Source: Gammaproteobacteria bacterium
Lineage (GTDB): Bacteria; Pseudomonadota; Gammaproteobacteria; Steroidobacterales; Steroidobacteraceae
Reading direction: 5' to 3'
Length of the DNA: 64,000 bases
Assembly (NCBI GenBank): GCA_028293725.1
Contig: JAQGOE010000031.1
Location: 36,079 to 100,078 of the forward strand
The position numbers and the translations under genes are program-made. The notes below the pieces were generated by a model that saw nothing but the letters and a program-made list of their open reading frames with translations, was not told the origin of the DNA and did not search any database. Below are positions 18,852 through 26,833 of this stretch, piece after piece; position 1 is the stretch's first letter, and each line of letters begins with the position of its first letter.

Positions 18852-19838
18852 CTAGGACTGCGGTACCGCCGGCGGTAGCGGGTTGACTGCCGGTCGCGCG
18901 GCGATCTCCGCGGTACTGCGACGAAGCTCGATCTCGTACCCGGCCGCTGCCCACGCATCGAGCCCACCACGCAGCGCGCGCACGCTGATATAACCACGAT
19001 CCATCAACTTGCGGGCCGCGAATGCGGCGGACGCCTCGTTCGGACAGGCGCAATAGAACACAATTTCCCGATCCATCGGAAAGTCCGCAACCCGCTTGGG
19101 AACTTCGTCGAGAGTCATCTCGAGCGCGCCGGGAATGCAACGTCGATCCTGATCGCGGCCGAGCGCCGAGCGCACGTCCACAATGACAGGAGCGTCGGCC
19201 CTCGTCATCAGGCGGCGGAGTTCCTCGACGTCGATGCGGGGAAGACGTAACACGCTGTTGAAGCGCCGTCGTTCCATCCATTTGTACGCGACGTAGAGGA
19301 GCACCGCTATCAACGTCAGCTCACCCGCCTCCGTCCCGAGCTCACGCAGCCGCAGGAGCAGAATGCCGATCTGTGTTTGAAACAACATGCCGGTACCGAT
19401 CGCGGCGCCCGCCCAGAGCACACTCCCCAGACCGTTCAACAGCTCGAAGGAGCCGAGCGACAACTTCATCGCCCCCGCCAGCGGCCGCGCGACCGTCGAC
19501 AATCCGGGCACAAACTTCGCCAGCACCAGGGTGAGGCGCCCCCAGCGCTCGAAACGATTTTCAGTGGTGCGTACGCAGGAATCCGGTGACAGGGAGACGC
19601 GGCAGAGAAACTTCATCACCCGGCGACCGTAGTAACGGCCCGCGAGGTACCAGAGGGTGTCGCCAATGACGCAGGCGAGCAATGCCAGGGTGAAAATGGA
19701 CCAGGCGGAGAGCCGGCCGGTCGCCGCCAAAGCCCCGCAGATCAGCAGCGTCGGTGTGGCAGGCAAAGGCAATCCCGCCCGCTCGAGCAGAACATTCACG
19801 AACACCAGGGCCAGACCGTACTGCGCAATGAGCTCCAT
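18852..19838 (-). CDS. DedA-family membrane protein fused to a rhodanese domain
   Basis: A 328-residue fusion. Residues 1-~195 form a DedA/SNARE-associated membrane domain with PLPATPTLLICGALAA and FVPGLSTVARPLAGA; this family transports or scrambles lipids in the inner membrane. Residues ~200-310 form a rhodanese domain (VDVRSALGRDQ) with its active-site loop YCACPNEASAA, where the first Cys is the likely catalytic thiol. The rhodanese part should face the cytoplasm. I prefer the ATG at 19838 (GAGGG 7 bp upstream) over the adjacent GTG. It ends the leftward unit after DUF3592. Confidence 0.88.
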   Translation of the reverse strand: MELIAQYGLALVFVNVLLERAGLPLPATPTLLICGALAATGRLSAWSIFTLALLACVIGDTLWYLAGRYYGRRVMKFLCRVSLSPDSCVRTTENRFERWGRLTLVLAKFVPGLSTVARPLAGAMKLSLGSFELLNGLGSVLWAGAAIGTGMLFQTQIGILLLRLRELGTEAGELTLIAVLLYVAYKWMERRRFNSVLRLPRIDVEELRRLMTRADAPVIVDVRSALGRDQDRRCIPGALEMTLDEVPKRVADFPMDREIVFYCACPNEASAAFAARKLMDRGYISVRALRGGLDAWAAAGYEIELRRSTAEIAARPAVNPLPPAVPQS

Positions 19839-19871
19839 CACCCAACCCTCAACCCGCCCGCCGGCTACATT

Positions 19872-20909
19872 CTACCCAAACGCTGCCAGCCGTACCCACA
19901 GCGCTATACCCGCCAGAAAGCTCCCCATGACGCATAAGGCCCCTGGCGCCAGCCAATCCAGCATGCCGCGGTCGATGGTAGCGGTCTGCTCCGGGAGGTT
20001 CCGGAAATACAGCACATTCACCGGATCGCCCTCGCGATAGGCCGGCGGATCACTGCCCATGACGTCCCTGAATTGGACCGTCGTGCCCTCGGCGGTCGTG
20101 AACTGCACCACCGGGTAGTAAGTCGAGCCGTGCAGGTTCATTTTCAACTCGAGAAACAACACACTTCCCAGCGTCCGCTCGCCGGTCGACTGCAGCAGGT
20201 ACGTGTTCCGGCCGAGATGCACCCCCAAGGCAATGACACCCAGGCCGGCGAGCATCAGGATCGGCGTCACGATGCGGCCCAGGGTCCTCCGCAGGCGCTG
20301 GCGCTCGGCTCGAACCGGGCCCGATAGCAGTTCCTCGACCGGACTTACGGGCGCGTCCAGAAGCTGAGGCGGACGGGCCCTTCGAGACAGCGAGGCGAAT
20401 GGAGGTTCGCTCCTGCGCGGCCAGGACCTTTGAAGCAGGTAGAGAACAAAAACGCCGTCGGCCGACACCAGAACCCAGGTCAATGGCGTCACTGGCCACA
20501 CCGTCAAGGCAACGCCCACGCAGGCCGCACCGATTGCGAAGAAGAGGCTGCCCAGAAGTTCGAGGACGTGGCTCTCCGCGTCGGCGACGCGGTCGGGATA
20601 TTTCTTGAAGGCCAGCAGCCGGACCTTCCGCCCGGTCGCCAGATCCGGGTTCGGCAGCGCGCCCGTATCGGAGGTCGCCTCCATCCACTTGCCGGAGGGC
20701 AGCTTGTAGCGGTATACGGCGTAATACAGCAGCTTCCCCGGCGCACGCACGCCCACGACGCTGCCTTTGACCCGCTTGGCAAAGAGCCGCCAGTAGAGCC
20801 GGTTGCCGCACAGCCAGATGCCCAGACCGCCAAACAATCCGGCCCCCAGCAGTACCCCCACCTGATCCAAGGCGGCCCAGAACTCGGCGAACAGCTGCAG
20901 GAGCTTCAA
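19872..20909 (-). CDS. DUF3592 domain membrane protein
   Basis: A 345-residue protein with membrane helices near residues 15-40, 115-160 and 215-240 and at the C-terminus. Two DUF3592-like extracytoplasmic segments are visible (SVVGVRAPGKLLYYAVYRYKLP and TYYPVVQFTTAEGTTVQFRD), each followed by the typical basic or NVLYFRNLPEQ strand. Function is unknown. It starts 12 bp after the end of the BCKDH E2 gene on the same strand, so it probably shares that transcript, but there is no metabolic reason for the link. Confidence 0.8.
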   Translation of the reverse strand: MKLLQLFAEFWAALDQVGVLLGAGLFGGLGIWLCGNRLYWRLFAKRVKGSVVGVRAPGKLLYYAVYRYKLPSGKWMEATSDTGALPNPDLATGRKVRLLAFKKYPDRVADAESHVLELLGSLFFAIGAACVGVALTVWPVTPLTWVLVSADGVFVLYLLQRSWPRRSEPPFASLSRRARPPQLLDAPVSPVEELLSGPVRAERQRLRRTLGRIVTPILMLAGLGVIALGVHLGRNTYLLQSTGERTLGSVLFLELKMNLHGSTYYPVVQFTTAEGTTVQFRDVMGSDPPAYREGDPVNVLYFRNLPEQTATIDRGMLDWLAPGALCVMGSFLAGIALWVRLAAFG

Positions 20910-20921
20910 CGGTCGGGCGCT

Positions 20922-22286
20922 TCAGGTGTCGATAAAAATCGTGGCAGGGTGCTCGATACGCTCCTTCAAAGCCTGGATCAAGGCGGCAGCATCGTAACCG
21001 TCGACGAACCGGTGATCGAAGGAGGAGGAGAGATTCATCATACGGCGAATCGTGATCGCGCCATTCAACACGACAGGACGCTCGACCGCACGATTGACGC
21101 CAATGATCGCCACTTCGGGCGCATTGATAATCGGCGTGCTGGCGATACCACCGAGTTTCCCGAGGCTCGTCACAGTGATCGTCGAGCCGCTGAGTTCCTC
21201 GCGGGTCGCTTTGTTGGTACGAGCCGCTTCGCTCACACGGCGCATTTCGGCCGCGAGATCCCAGAGGGAGCGCTCTTGCGCGTCGCGCACGACCGGCACT
21301 TTGAGCCCATCGGGAGTCTGAGTGGCAACACCAACATGAACGGCGCGGTGACGGATGATCACGCCACGCTCGGCGTCATACTGCGCGTTTGCCTGAGGGA
21401 AGTCTTTCAACACGCGCACCAGCGCGAGGACCAGGAAAGGCAGATAGGTCAACGAGGGGGTGCCGGGGGCGTGCTTGCTGTTGAGATGCCGACGCAGGGC
21501 CTCGAGATCGGTGACGTCCATTTCCTCGACGTACGCGAAGTGCGGGATGTTGCGCTTTGCCTCGCTCATGCGCTGCGCGATCAGACGGCGTATGCCAATA
21601 ACCTTGATCTCTTCCGTCGCGCCTTCGGCCGAAGCCGGCGCGCGCGCGCGCAGCGGAGCAGGCTTTTCAGGAGCACCTTTCGCGTGCTGCTCGACGTAGG
21701 CGTCGAAATCCTCCCGCACGATGCGGCCATTGGGCCCTGACCCCGGCACCTTGCTCAGATCGACGCCAGCCTCATGCGCCCGCCGACGAATCGCAGGCGA
21801 AGTTGCAACACGCCCGCGATCGCCAGCCACCTGGGCAACGCCGGCGGCACCATTGCTACCGCGTACCGGAGACGCGCTGGCGCTGGCCGCAGAAACCGAC
21901 CGCACCGGCGACGCAGAAGCCACCGTGTTGGAACCAGCCGCCGCCGGCGCCGCCCGATTGGCCGCCACAGGCGCAACATTGCCACCGCGCGCTCCACTCC
22001 CAGCCGCACCACCCGCGCCGGCGACAGTCGCAGCGCCCGCCCCCGCGCCAGTCTCTATAACAATCAACGCCGACCCCACCGGCACCATATCCCCCGGCTG
22101 CCCCGTCGTCGACACAACACGCCCGCTCACCGGCGACGGCAACTCCACGGCCGCCTTCTCCGTCATCACTTCGCAAATGACGTCGTCCTCGGCAACCTGG
22201 TCGCCCGGCTTCACGCGCCAGTCCACAATCTCCGCTTCGACCGTGCCCTCGCCCAGGTCGGGAAGCTTGAAAACAAACTGACTCAC
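20922..22286 (-). CDS. bkdB: Branched-chain 2-oxoacid dehydrogenase complex E2 (dihydrolipoyl acyltransferase)
   Basis: A 454-residue E2 with a single lipoyl domain (lipoylated Lys44 in VMTEKAAVE), then a long Ala/Gly/Ser/Val linker (about 85-150). A peripheral subunit-binding domain follows (TSPAIRRRAHEAGVDLSKV), then the acyltransferase core with SFDHRFVDGYDAA, whose His and Asp are catalytic. I chose the GTG at 22286, which overlaps the E1 beta stop (GTGA) and has GGAGG 5 nt upstream; the longer upstream frame is E1 shadow. E3 is not in the window and must be supplied from elsewhere. Confidence 0.92.
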   Translation of the reverse strand: MSQFVFKLPDLGEGTVEAEIVDWRVKPGDQVAEDDVICEVMTEKAAVELPSPVSGRVVSTTGQPGDMVPVGSALIVIETGAGAGAATVAGAGGAAGSGARGGNVAPVAANRAAPAAAGSNTVASASPVRSVSAASASASPVRGSNGAAGVAQVAGDRGRVATSPAIRRRAHEAGVDLSKVPGSGPNGRIVREDFDAYVEQHAKGAPEKPAPLRARAPASAEGATEEIKVIGIRRLIAQRMSEAKRNIPHFAYVEEMDVTDLEALRRHLNSKHAPGTPSLTYLPFLVLALVRVLKDFPQANAQYDAERGVIIRHRAVHVGVATQTPDGLKVPVVRDAQERSLWDLAAEMRRVSEAARTNKATREELSGSTITVTSLGKLGGIASTPIINAPEVAIIGVNRAVERPVVLNGAITIRRMMNLSSSFDHRFVDGYDAAALIQALKERIEHPATIFIDT

Positions 22287-23299
22287 GACGCCTCCATGAC
22301 GCTCTTCAGCGCCGCTGCGATCCGCGCCGGGCCGGGGAAGTATTCCCACTCGAACGCGTGGGGATAGGGCGTATCCCAACCGGTCACGCGCTGGATGGGA
22401 GCCTCGAGGTGCCAGAAGCATTCCTCCTGCACCGTAGCAACCAGCTCGGCACCATAACCACTGAACCGGGTGGCTTCGTGAACGACGACACAGCGCCCGG
22501 TCTTGCACACCGAAGTGCAAAGAGTATCCGTATCCAACGGCGCCAGCGTCCGCACATCGACGATCTCGGCATCGACGCCCGCAAGCCGCACGGCCGCCTG
22601 CGCGACGTGCACCATCGTCCCGTAAGCCAACACCGTGACATCCTTACCCGGACGAACGATCTCGGCCCGACCGATCGGTACCGTGTAGTGCCCCTCCGGC
22701 ACCGCGCCGCCCGGATGCGTGCTCCAAGGCACGGCGGGCTTATGCGGATCTCCGTCGAACGGCCCGTTATAAATCCGCTTCGGTTCGAAGAAAACAACAG
22801 GGTCGTCGCCTTCGATCGAGCTGATCAACAATCCCTTCGCATCGTAGGGAGTGGATGGCATCACGACCTTGATTCCGCACACGTGCGTGAAGATGCCTTC
22901 CGGACTCTGCGAGTGCGTCTGCCCACCACGAATGCCGCCGCCGCAAGGCGTGCGAATCGTCACGGGCGCCGAAAATTCGCCGGCCGTCCGATAGCGCAAC
23001 CGGGCGAGCTCGCTCACCACCTGGTCGAAGGCGGGATAGATGTAGTCGGCGAACTGGATTTCCGCCACCGGCTTGAGCCCGTTCACGCCCATACCGATCG
23101 CCGCCGCGATAATGCCGCCCTCCGCGATAGGAGTATCGAGCACGCGATGCTCACCGTGCTTACGTTGCAGCCCATCGGTGACACGGAATACACCACCGAA
23201 ATAACCAACATCCTCGCCGAGAACCACGACCCGGGGGTCGCGCTCCAGCATGATGTCCATGGCGGAGTTCAGCGCCTGAACCATGTTCATGTTAGCCAC
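22283..23299 (-). CDS. bkdA2: Branched-chain 2-oxoacid dehydrogenase E1 component, beta subunit
   Basis: A 338-residue E1 beta with the hallmark LGEDVGYFGGVFRVTDGL near residue 28, DTPIAEGGIIAAAIGMG, FADYIYPAFDQ and PCGGGIRGGQTHSQSPE. These are diagnostic for the 2-oxoisovalerate/BCKDH family. With E1 alpha it forms the thiamine-dependent decarboxylase of valine, leucine and isoleucine catabolism. The start is GTG at 23299 with an excellent AAGGAGGG site, 3 bp after the E1 alpha stop. Confidence 0.94.
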   Translation of the reverse strand: MANMNMVQALNSAMDIMLERDPRVVVLGEDVGYFGGVFRVTDGLQRKHGEHRVLDTPIAEGGIIAAAIGMGVNGLKPVAEIQFADYIYPAFDQVVSELARLRYRTAGEFSAPVTIRTPCGGGIRGGQTHSQSPEGIFTHVCGIKVVMPSTPYDAKGLLISSIEGDDPVVFFEPKRIYNGPFDGDPHKPAVPWSTHPGGAVPEGHYTVPIGRAEIVRPGKDVTVLAYGTMVHVAQAAVRLAGVDAEIVDVRTLAPLDTDTLCTSVCKTGRCVVVHEATRFSGYGAELVATVQEECFWHLEAPIQRVTGWDTPYPHAFEWEYFPGPARIAAALKSVMEAS

Positions 23300-23302
23300 G
23301 GC

Positions 23303-24610
23303 TCAACCCTCCTTCGCCACAGGTTGCGCCTGGCGGTCGAGATCATGCTCTTCGTCCGACCCCCGCGCGGGCTGCACTCGCGACAGCGCGAGCAGCTCCT
23401 CACGCTGGCGAGCGAGATGCGGCGGCATCTCCTTGTACACATCGTCAAACATGCTGGCCGGATCGAGCGTAGGACCTTCGGTCAGGGTCCCGTAGCTCGC
23501 CGCCTCCTTCCAGCAGGCCGTCACCTCGGCCTCGAGCTCCTTTTCGAGTGCCGCGTGCCGCTCTTCCGACCACTCGCCGAGGGCGATGAGATGCTCCTTC
23601 AGCCGCACGACCGGATCGCCGAGAGGCCACGCCTTCCATTCTTCCTTCGGCCGATAACGCGAAGGATCATCGCTCGTCGAATGGGCGGCGGCCCTATAAG
23701 TCACATGCTCGATGAGCGTCGGCCCGCCGCTCTGGCGTGCCCGCTCGGCGGCCCACTGGGTGACCGCATAGACGGCCAGAAAGTCATTGCCGTCCACCCG
23801 GATTCCCGGCATCCCGTAACCCGGTCCGCGTTTGGCGAAGGTCTGCACCTCGCCTCCGGCAAACCCCTGGAACGTGGAGATGGCCCACTGATTGTTGACG
23901 AGGTTGAGGATCACGGGCGCCCGATAGACCTGGGCAAAGGTGAGCGCATGGTGAAAGTCCGCCTCGGCGCTCGAGCCTTCACCGATCCAGGTCGCGGCGA
24001 TCCGGTCCTCACCTTTGATGGCCGACGCCATGGCCCAGCCCACGGCCTGTGGGAACTGGGTCGCGAGATTGCCGGAGATCGAGAATATGTTGCCGCTAGC
24101 CCAGTGATACATGACGGGCATCTGCCGACCCTTGCACATGTCCCGCGTGTTCGACAGGCACTGGCACATGAGGTCGACGAGGCTGCGCCCCCGCACGATC
24201 TGCAAACCCTGCACCCGGTAGGACGGAAACAGCATGTCACCCGGCAACAGGGCCATGCCCGCGGCCACGGCCACCGCCTCCTCGCCCGTGGACTTCATAT
24301 AGAAGGACATGCGGCCCTGCCGCTGCATCCGCTGCATCCGGTCGTCGAAGAGCCGGGTGAGCACCATGTGGCGCAGACCGACCTGCAAATCCTGCGGCTC
24401 GAGGTGCGGGTTCCAGGGCCCGCCCGCCTTCGCGTCGTCCCCCAGCACGCGCACCATCTCGGTGGAAAGGCTCTCGATGTCGCGCACGGGTGCCATCGAC
24501 TCGGGGCGGCCGACCGCGCCGGGCGGCGAGATCTTTACATAGCTGAAATCCGGCTTGTCGCCGGGACGAGCCGGCGGATAAGGAATATGCAGGCGCGACC
24601 GTGGCGTCAT
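23303..24610 (-). CDS. bkdA1: Branched-chain 2-oxoacid dehydrogenase E1 component, alpha subunit
   Basis: A 435-residue E1 alpha. It begins with the typical LHIPYPPARPGDKPDFSYVK segment. The TPP-binding region is GEGSSAEADFHHALTFA...NNQWAIST, and the phosphorylation-loop-like YRAAAHSTSDDPSRYR follows, all characteristic of bacterial BCKDH. The ATG at 24610 gives this canonical N-terminus; further in-frame codons upstream look non-coding. It is the first gene of the bkd operon. I see no convincing promoter in the 252-bp gap to the divergent gene at 24863. Confidence 0.93.
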   Translation of the reverse strand: MTPRSRLHIPYPPARPGDKPDFSYVKISPPGAVGRPESMAPVRDIESLSTEMVRVLGDDAKAGGPWNPHLEPQDLQVGLRHMVLTRLFDDRMQRMQRQGRMSFYMKSTGEEAVAVAAGMALLPGDMLFPSYRVQGLQIVRGRSLVDLMCQCLSNTRDMCKGRQMPVMYHWASGNIFSISGNLATQFPQAVGWAMASAIKGEDRIAATWIGEGSSAEADFHHALTFAQVYRAPVILNLVNNQWAISTFQGFAGGEVQTFAKRGPGYGMPGIRVDGNDFLAVYAVTQWAAERARQSGGPTLIEHVTYRAAAHSTSDDPSRYRPKEEWKAWPLGDPVVRLKEHLIALGEWSEERHAALEKELEAEVTACWKEAASYGTLTEGPTLDPASMFDDVYKEMPPHLARQREELLALSRVQPARGSDEEHDLDRQAQPVAKEG

Positions 24611-24862
24611 TGGGGCTTCATCTCGAGCGGCGGCCAAGGGGTTGGCGACGGCGAATATTACTGGGGCTGACTTGCAACGGGCGTTCCAATTTAGCGCCAT
24701 TAAGAACCCGGGGACGCACGATTTGTGCGCCCGCACCCGCCCCCAGCGCGAGCATTACCCATTATCGCGGGGCCGCCCAGGCCGGCCGCATGCGGGACTG
24801 CATCCAAACAGCCTCCCGGACGCATCTCATCAGTCAGACTCGAACCTTCCAGGAGATCCACC

Positions 24863-25255
24863 ATGCAGCATTCACCCGGCGTCGGCATCATGGCAGTCGC
24901 CATCGTGTTCTGGGTATTCGTCGGCGTCGTTTCCATCGCCGGCATGATCCAGGATTACCGCAAGCGACAACTGGCGCTGGAGCCCTTGAGAATCGCCATC
25001 GAGCACGGCCAGCAGCTCTCCCCCGAAATCCTTGCCAAGCTGGTGGGCCGCGAGGAGCGCCATGAGGAGCTCGATCCACGACTGCTGCAGGTCGGCGGCA
25101 TCATCACCAGTGCGGCCGGAGTCGGAATCGCCCTGCTATCCATCTTCATCGCGCTGGTCTTTCCGCCCTATCACTGGATCGTCCTCGGTGCCGGTGTCCT
25201 GGCGGTGTGCGTTGGTGTTGGCCTGGTCATTGCAGCGAAGAGTCTGAGGCGGTGA
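24863..25255 (+). CDS. DUF6249-type small membrane protein
   Basis: A 130-residue protein with one N-terminal transmembrane helix (residues ~8-28), a cytoplasmic segment containing EHGQQLSPEILAKLVG, and two more helices at about 75-95 and 102-122. The HGxxLxPE motif is typical of DUF6249 proteins, which accompany ECF sigma factors. The ribosome site AGGAG is 7 nt before the ATG. It overlaps the sigma gene by GTGA. It probably influences sigma activity at the membrane, but this is inference from context. Confidence 0.75.
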   Translation: MQHSPGVGIMAVAIVFWVFVGVVSIAGMIQDYRKRQLALEPLRIAIEHGQQLSPEILAKLVGREERHEELDPRLLQVGGIITSAAGVGIALLSIFIALVFPPYHWIVLGAGVLAVCVGVGLVIAAKSLRR

Positions 25256-25803
25256 CCCGGACGCTGTCCCCAGGCGCGTTGCGCGGGGCAGACGAGTTAA
25301 GCGTGGTGATATGCGCGATAGCAGGTGACGACAATGCCTACGGCGAATTGGTCAGACGCCGTCAAAACACCATACGCCAACTGTTCCGCCGACTCTGTCG
25401 GGAACCCGCGCTGGCGGACGACCTGGCGCAACAGACATTTCTGCAGGCATGGCGCAGTGTAGAGACGCTGAAGTCACCGGGCGCATTCGGCGGCTGGCTG
25501 AGAAGGTTGGCCATCAACACCTGGCTGCAAAGGGTCCGCGCCGAACGACCGCTGATAACTACGACGGACATCGGTGAGTTGCCCGACGAGGCCGTACAAC
25601 CGACGCTGACGGAGCAACTCGATCTAGACAGTGCGCTCGCCACCCTGCCGCCGGATGTTCGATTGTGCATTACGCTCGCGTATGCTGAGCGAATGAGCCA
25701 CCGTGAAATCTGCGAAGCGACCGACCTGCCGCTCGGAACCGTGAAATCCCATATAACGCGAGGCGCCGCGCGCCTGCGAAAACTGCTGGGAGCCTACGCA
25801 TGA
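25252..25803 (+). CDS. ECF-type RNA polymerase sigma factor
   Basis: A 183-residue sigma-70 family ECF factor. Region 2 is at residues ~20-90 (LVRRRQNTIRQLFRRLCRE, ADDLAQQTFLQAWRSVETLKS). Region 4 is at ~120-180 (LATLPPDVRLCITLAYAERMSHREIC, LPLGTVKSHITRGAARLRKLL). I chose the GTG at 25252, inside the stop of the upstream membrane protein. The downstream gene overlaps by ATGA, so the three genes form a coupled unit. Confidence 0.9.
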   Translation: MTRTLSPGALRGADELSVVICAIAGDDNAYGELVRRRQNTIRQLFRRLCREPALADDLAQQTFLQAWRSVETLKSPGAFGGWLRRLAINTWLQRVRAERPLITTTDIGELPDEAVQPTLTEQLDLDSALATLPPDVRLCITLAYAERMSHREICEATDLPLGTVKSHITRGAARLRKLLGAYA

Positions 25804-26156
25804 ACGGAAATGTTCCCGGACGCCCGGATGATGACGAAGGCCTCGATCCCGCGCTGATCCAACTCTTCGACGCGGCCAATACGCAAGCAGCAGCCCGAGA
25901 CGCCTTCGTCGCCTCAGTGCTGTTGAGCATGCAGCGAACCCGCCGCCTCCGCCTGATCCGCCAGTTAGGCGGGCTGGCGATCATCCTGATCTCCAGCGCA
26001 TTCCTCGCGCCCTACGTGGCGCAACAAACCCTACTCGTCGCCGACTGGTTCACCAACCAGTTGCCGGCAACGGGAATGGCCCTGGTGTCGCCGATCGGAT
26101 CCGTCTGCGCCGCGCTCCTCGCATGGCGCATCGCACGATGGGCGAGAAACTACTAG
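25800..26156 (+). CDS. Small membrane protein, possible anti-sigma partner
   Basis: A 118-residue protein with an acidic N-terminal ~30 residues (PDDDEGLDPALIQLFDAAN), a helix ending RRLRLIRQ, and two transmembrane segments at about 58-75 and 90-110. The layout (short cytoplasmic part then membrane anchors, coupled to an ECF factor) fits a minimal anti-sigma-like protein, but no known anti-sigma motif is seen. Its stop overlaps the stop of the convergent gene by CTAG. Confidence 0.65.
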   Translation: MNGNVPGRPDDDEGLDPALIQLFDAANTQAAARDAFVASVLLSMQRTRRLRLIRQLGGLAIILISSAFLAPYVAQQTLLVADWFTNQLPATGMALVSPIGSVCAALLAWRIARWARNY

Positions 26157-26674
26157 CGCCGCACGCCGCTCGTCTGATTGGAGCTGTTGGCGTTCCGCTT
26201 CCAGTAGTCGTTCGCCTTCTGCTCCCACACCGTACTGGACCCGTCCTCCGTCTGATACTGCTGCACCTTGGGCGCCTTCAAGAAGCGCGCCTTGTCCAGG
26301 ACGATGGCATCACTGCGAACCATCGAACTCGCGGTTCCATAGGGCAGTGGCGTCGCGGTCCCTTCCGGGCCGGCGATGACCACATAGCCCTCGTTGTGGG
26401 AATTTCCGGGGATGATCGAGGCGACCGTACCCAACAGGTCGCCCGAAGGCGACTTCACCTGCATGCCCGAATCGATGTTTCCCGGCGACGCAGTGACCAG
26501 CCGCAGCGTGCCATGCCGCTGCGCGGTCGAAGCGCCATCGAGCTCAGGGTTCGGCGTGGGATTCAACACCGAGGCCGAGGGCGTATCGGGCGCCATCGGA
26601 GCCTGACTCTGTGCGTAAGCGGGCTCGGAGATGCACAAAGCCACCAACACGCTGAAGCTGCGAAGGGTAGTCAT
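26153..26674 (-). CDS. Secreted PRC-barrel-like protein
   Basis: A 173-residue protein with a clear signal peptide (MTTLRSFSVLVALCISEPAYAQ). The mature part contains MQVKSPSGDLLGTVASIIPG and EGYVVIAGPEG, a pattern like PRC-barrel beta strands, then a polar C-terminus rich in Asn, Gln and Ser. The ATG at 26674 has AGGAGG upstream. Function is unknown; the location is presumably periplasmic. Confidence 0.7.
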   Translation of the reverse strand: MTTLRSFSVLVALCISEPAYAQSQAPMAPDTPSASVLNPTPNPELDGASTAQRHGTLRLVTASPGNIDSGMQVKSPSGDLLGTVASIIPGNSHNEGYVVIAGPEGTATPLPYGTASSMVRSDAIVLDKARFLKAPKVQQYQTEDGSSTVWEQKANDYWKRNANSSNQTSGVRR

Positions 26675-26833
26675 GGCGATCCTCCTCGCAGGCATTGCCT
26701 GCTTCAGAATATCCTGGCGCAGCCCTCGCGGGCTGCCCCGTGCGACGCATGCGTCGCACCCTCCTAACGGTGCGGAACACCGATCACGGATAAGGCGCAA
26801 GCTCCATGCCCACTGCCGCACGCCAAGGCGGCG

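Noticed and set aside
20430..21740. A 436-codon plus-strand frame over DUF3592 and the E2 gene
   Set aside because: It spans two well-supported minus-strand genes and shows no family similarity.
22358..24670. A 770-codon open frame on the plus strand across the bkd genes
   Set aside because: It is antisense to three clearly homologous BCKDH genes; high GC codon bias keeps the opposite frame open. The His/Arg-rich product has no domain.
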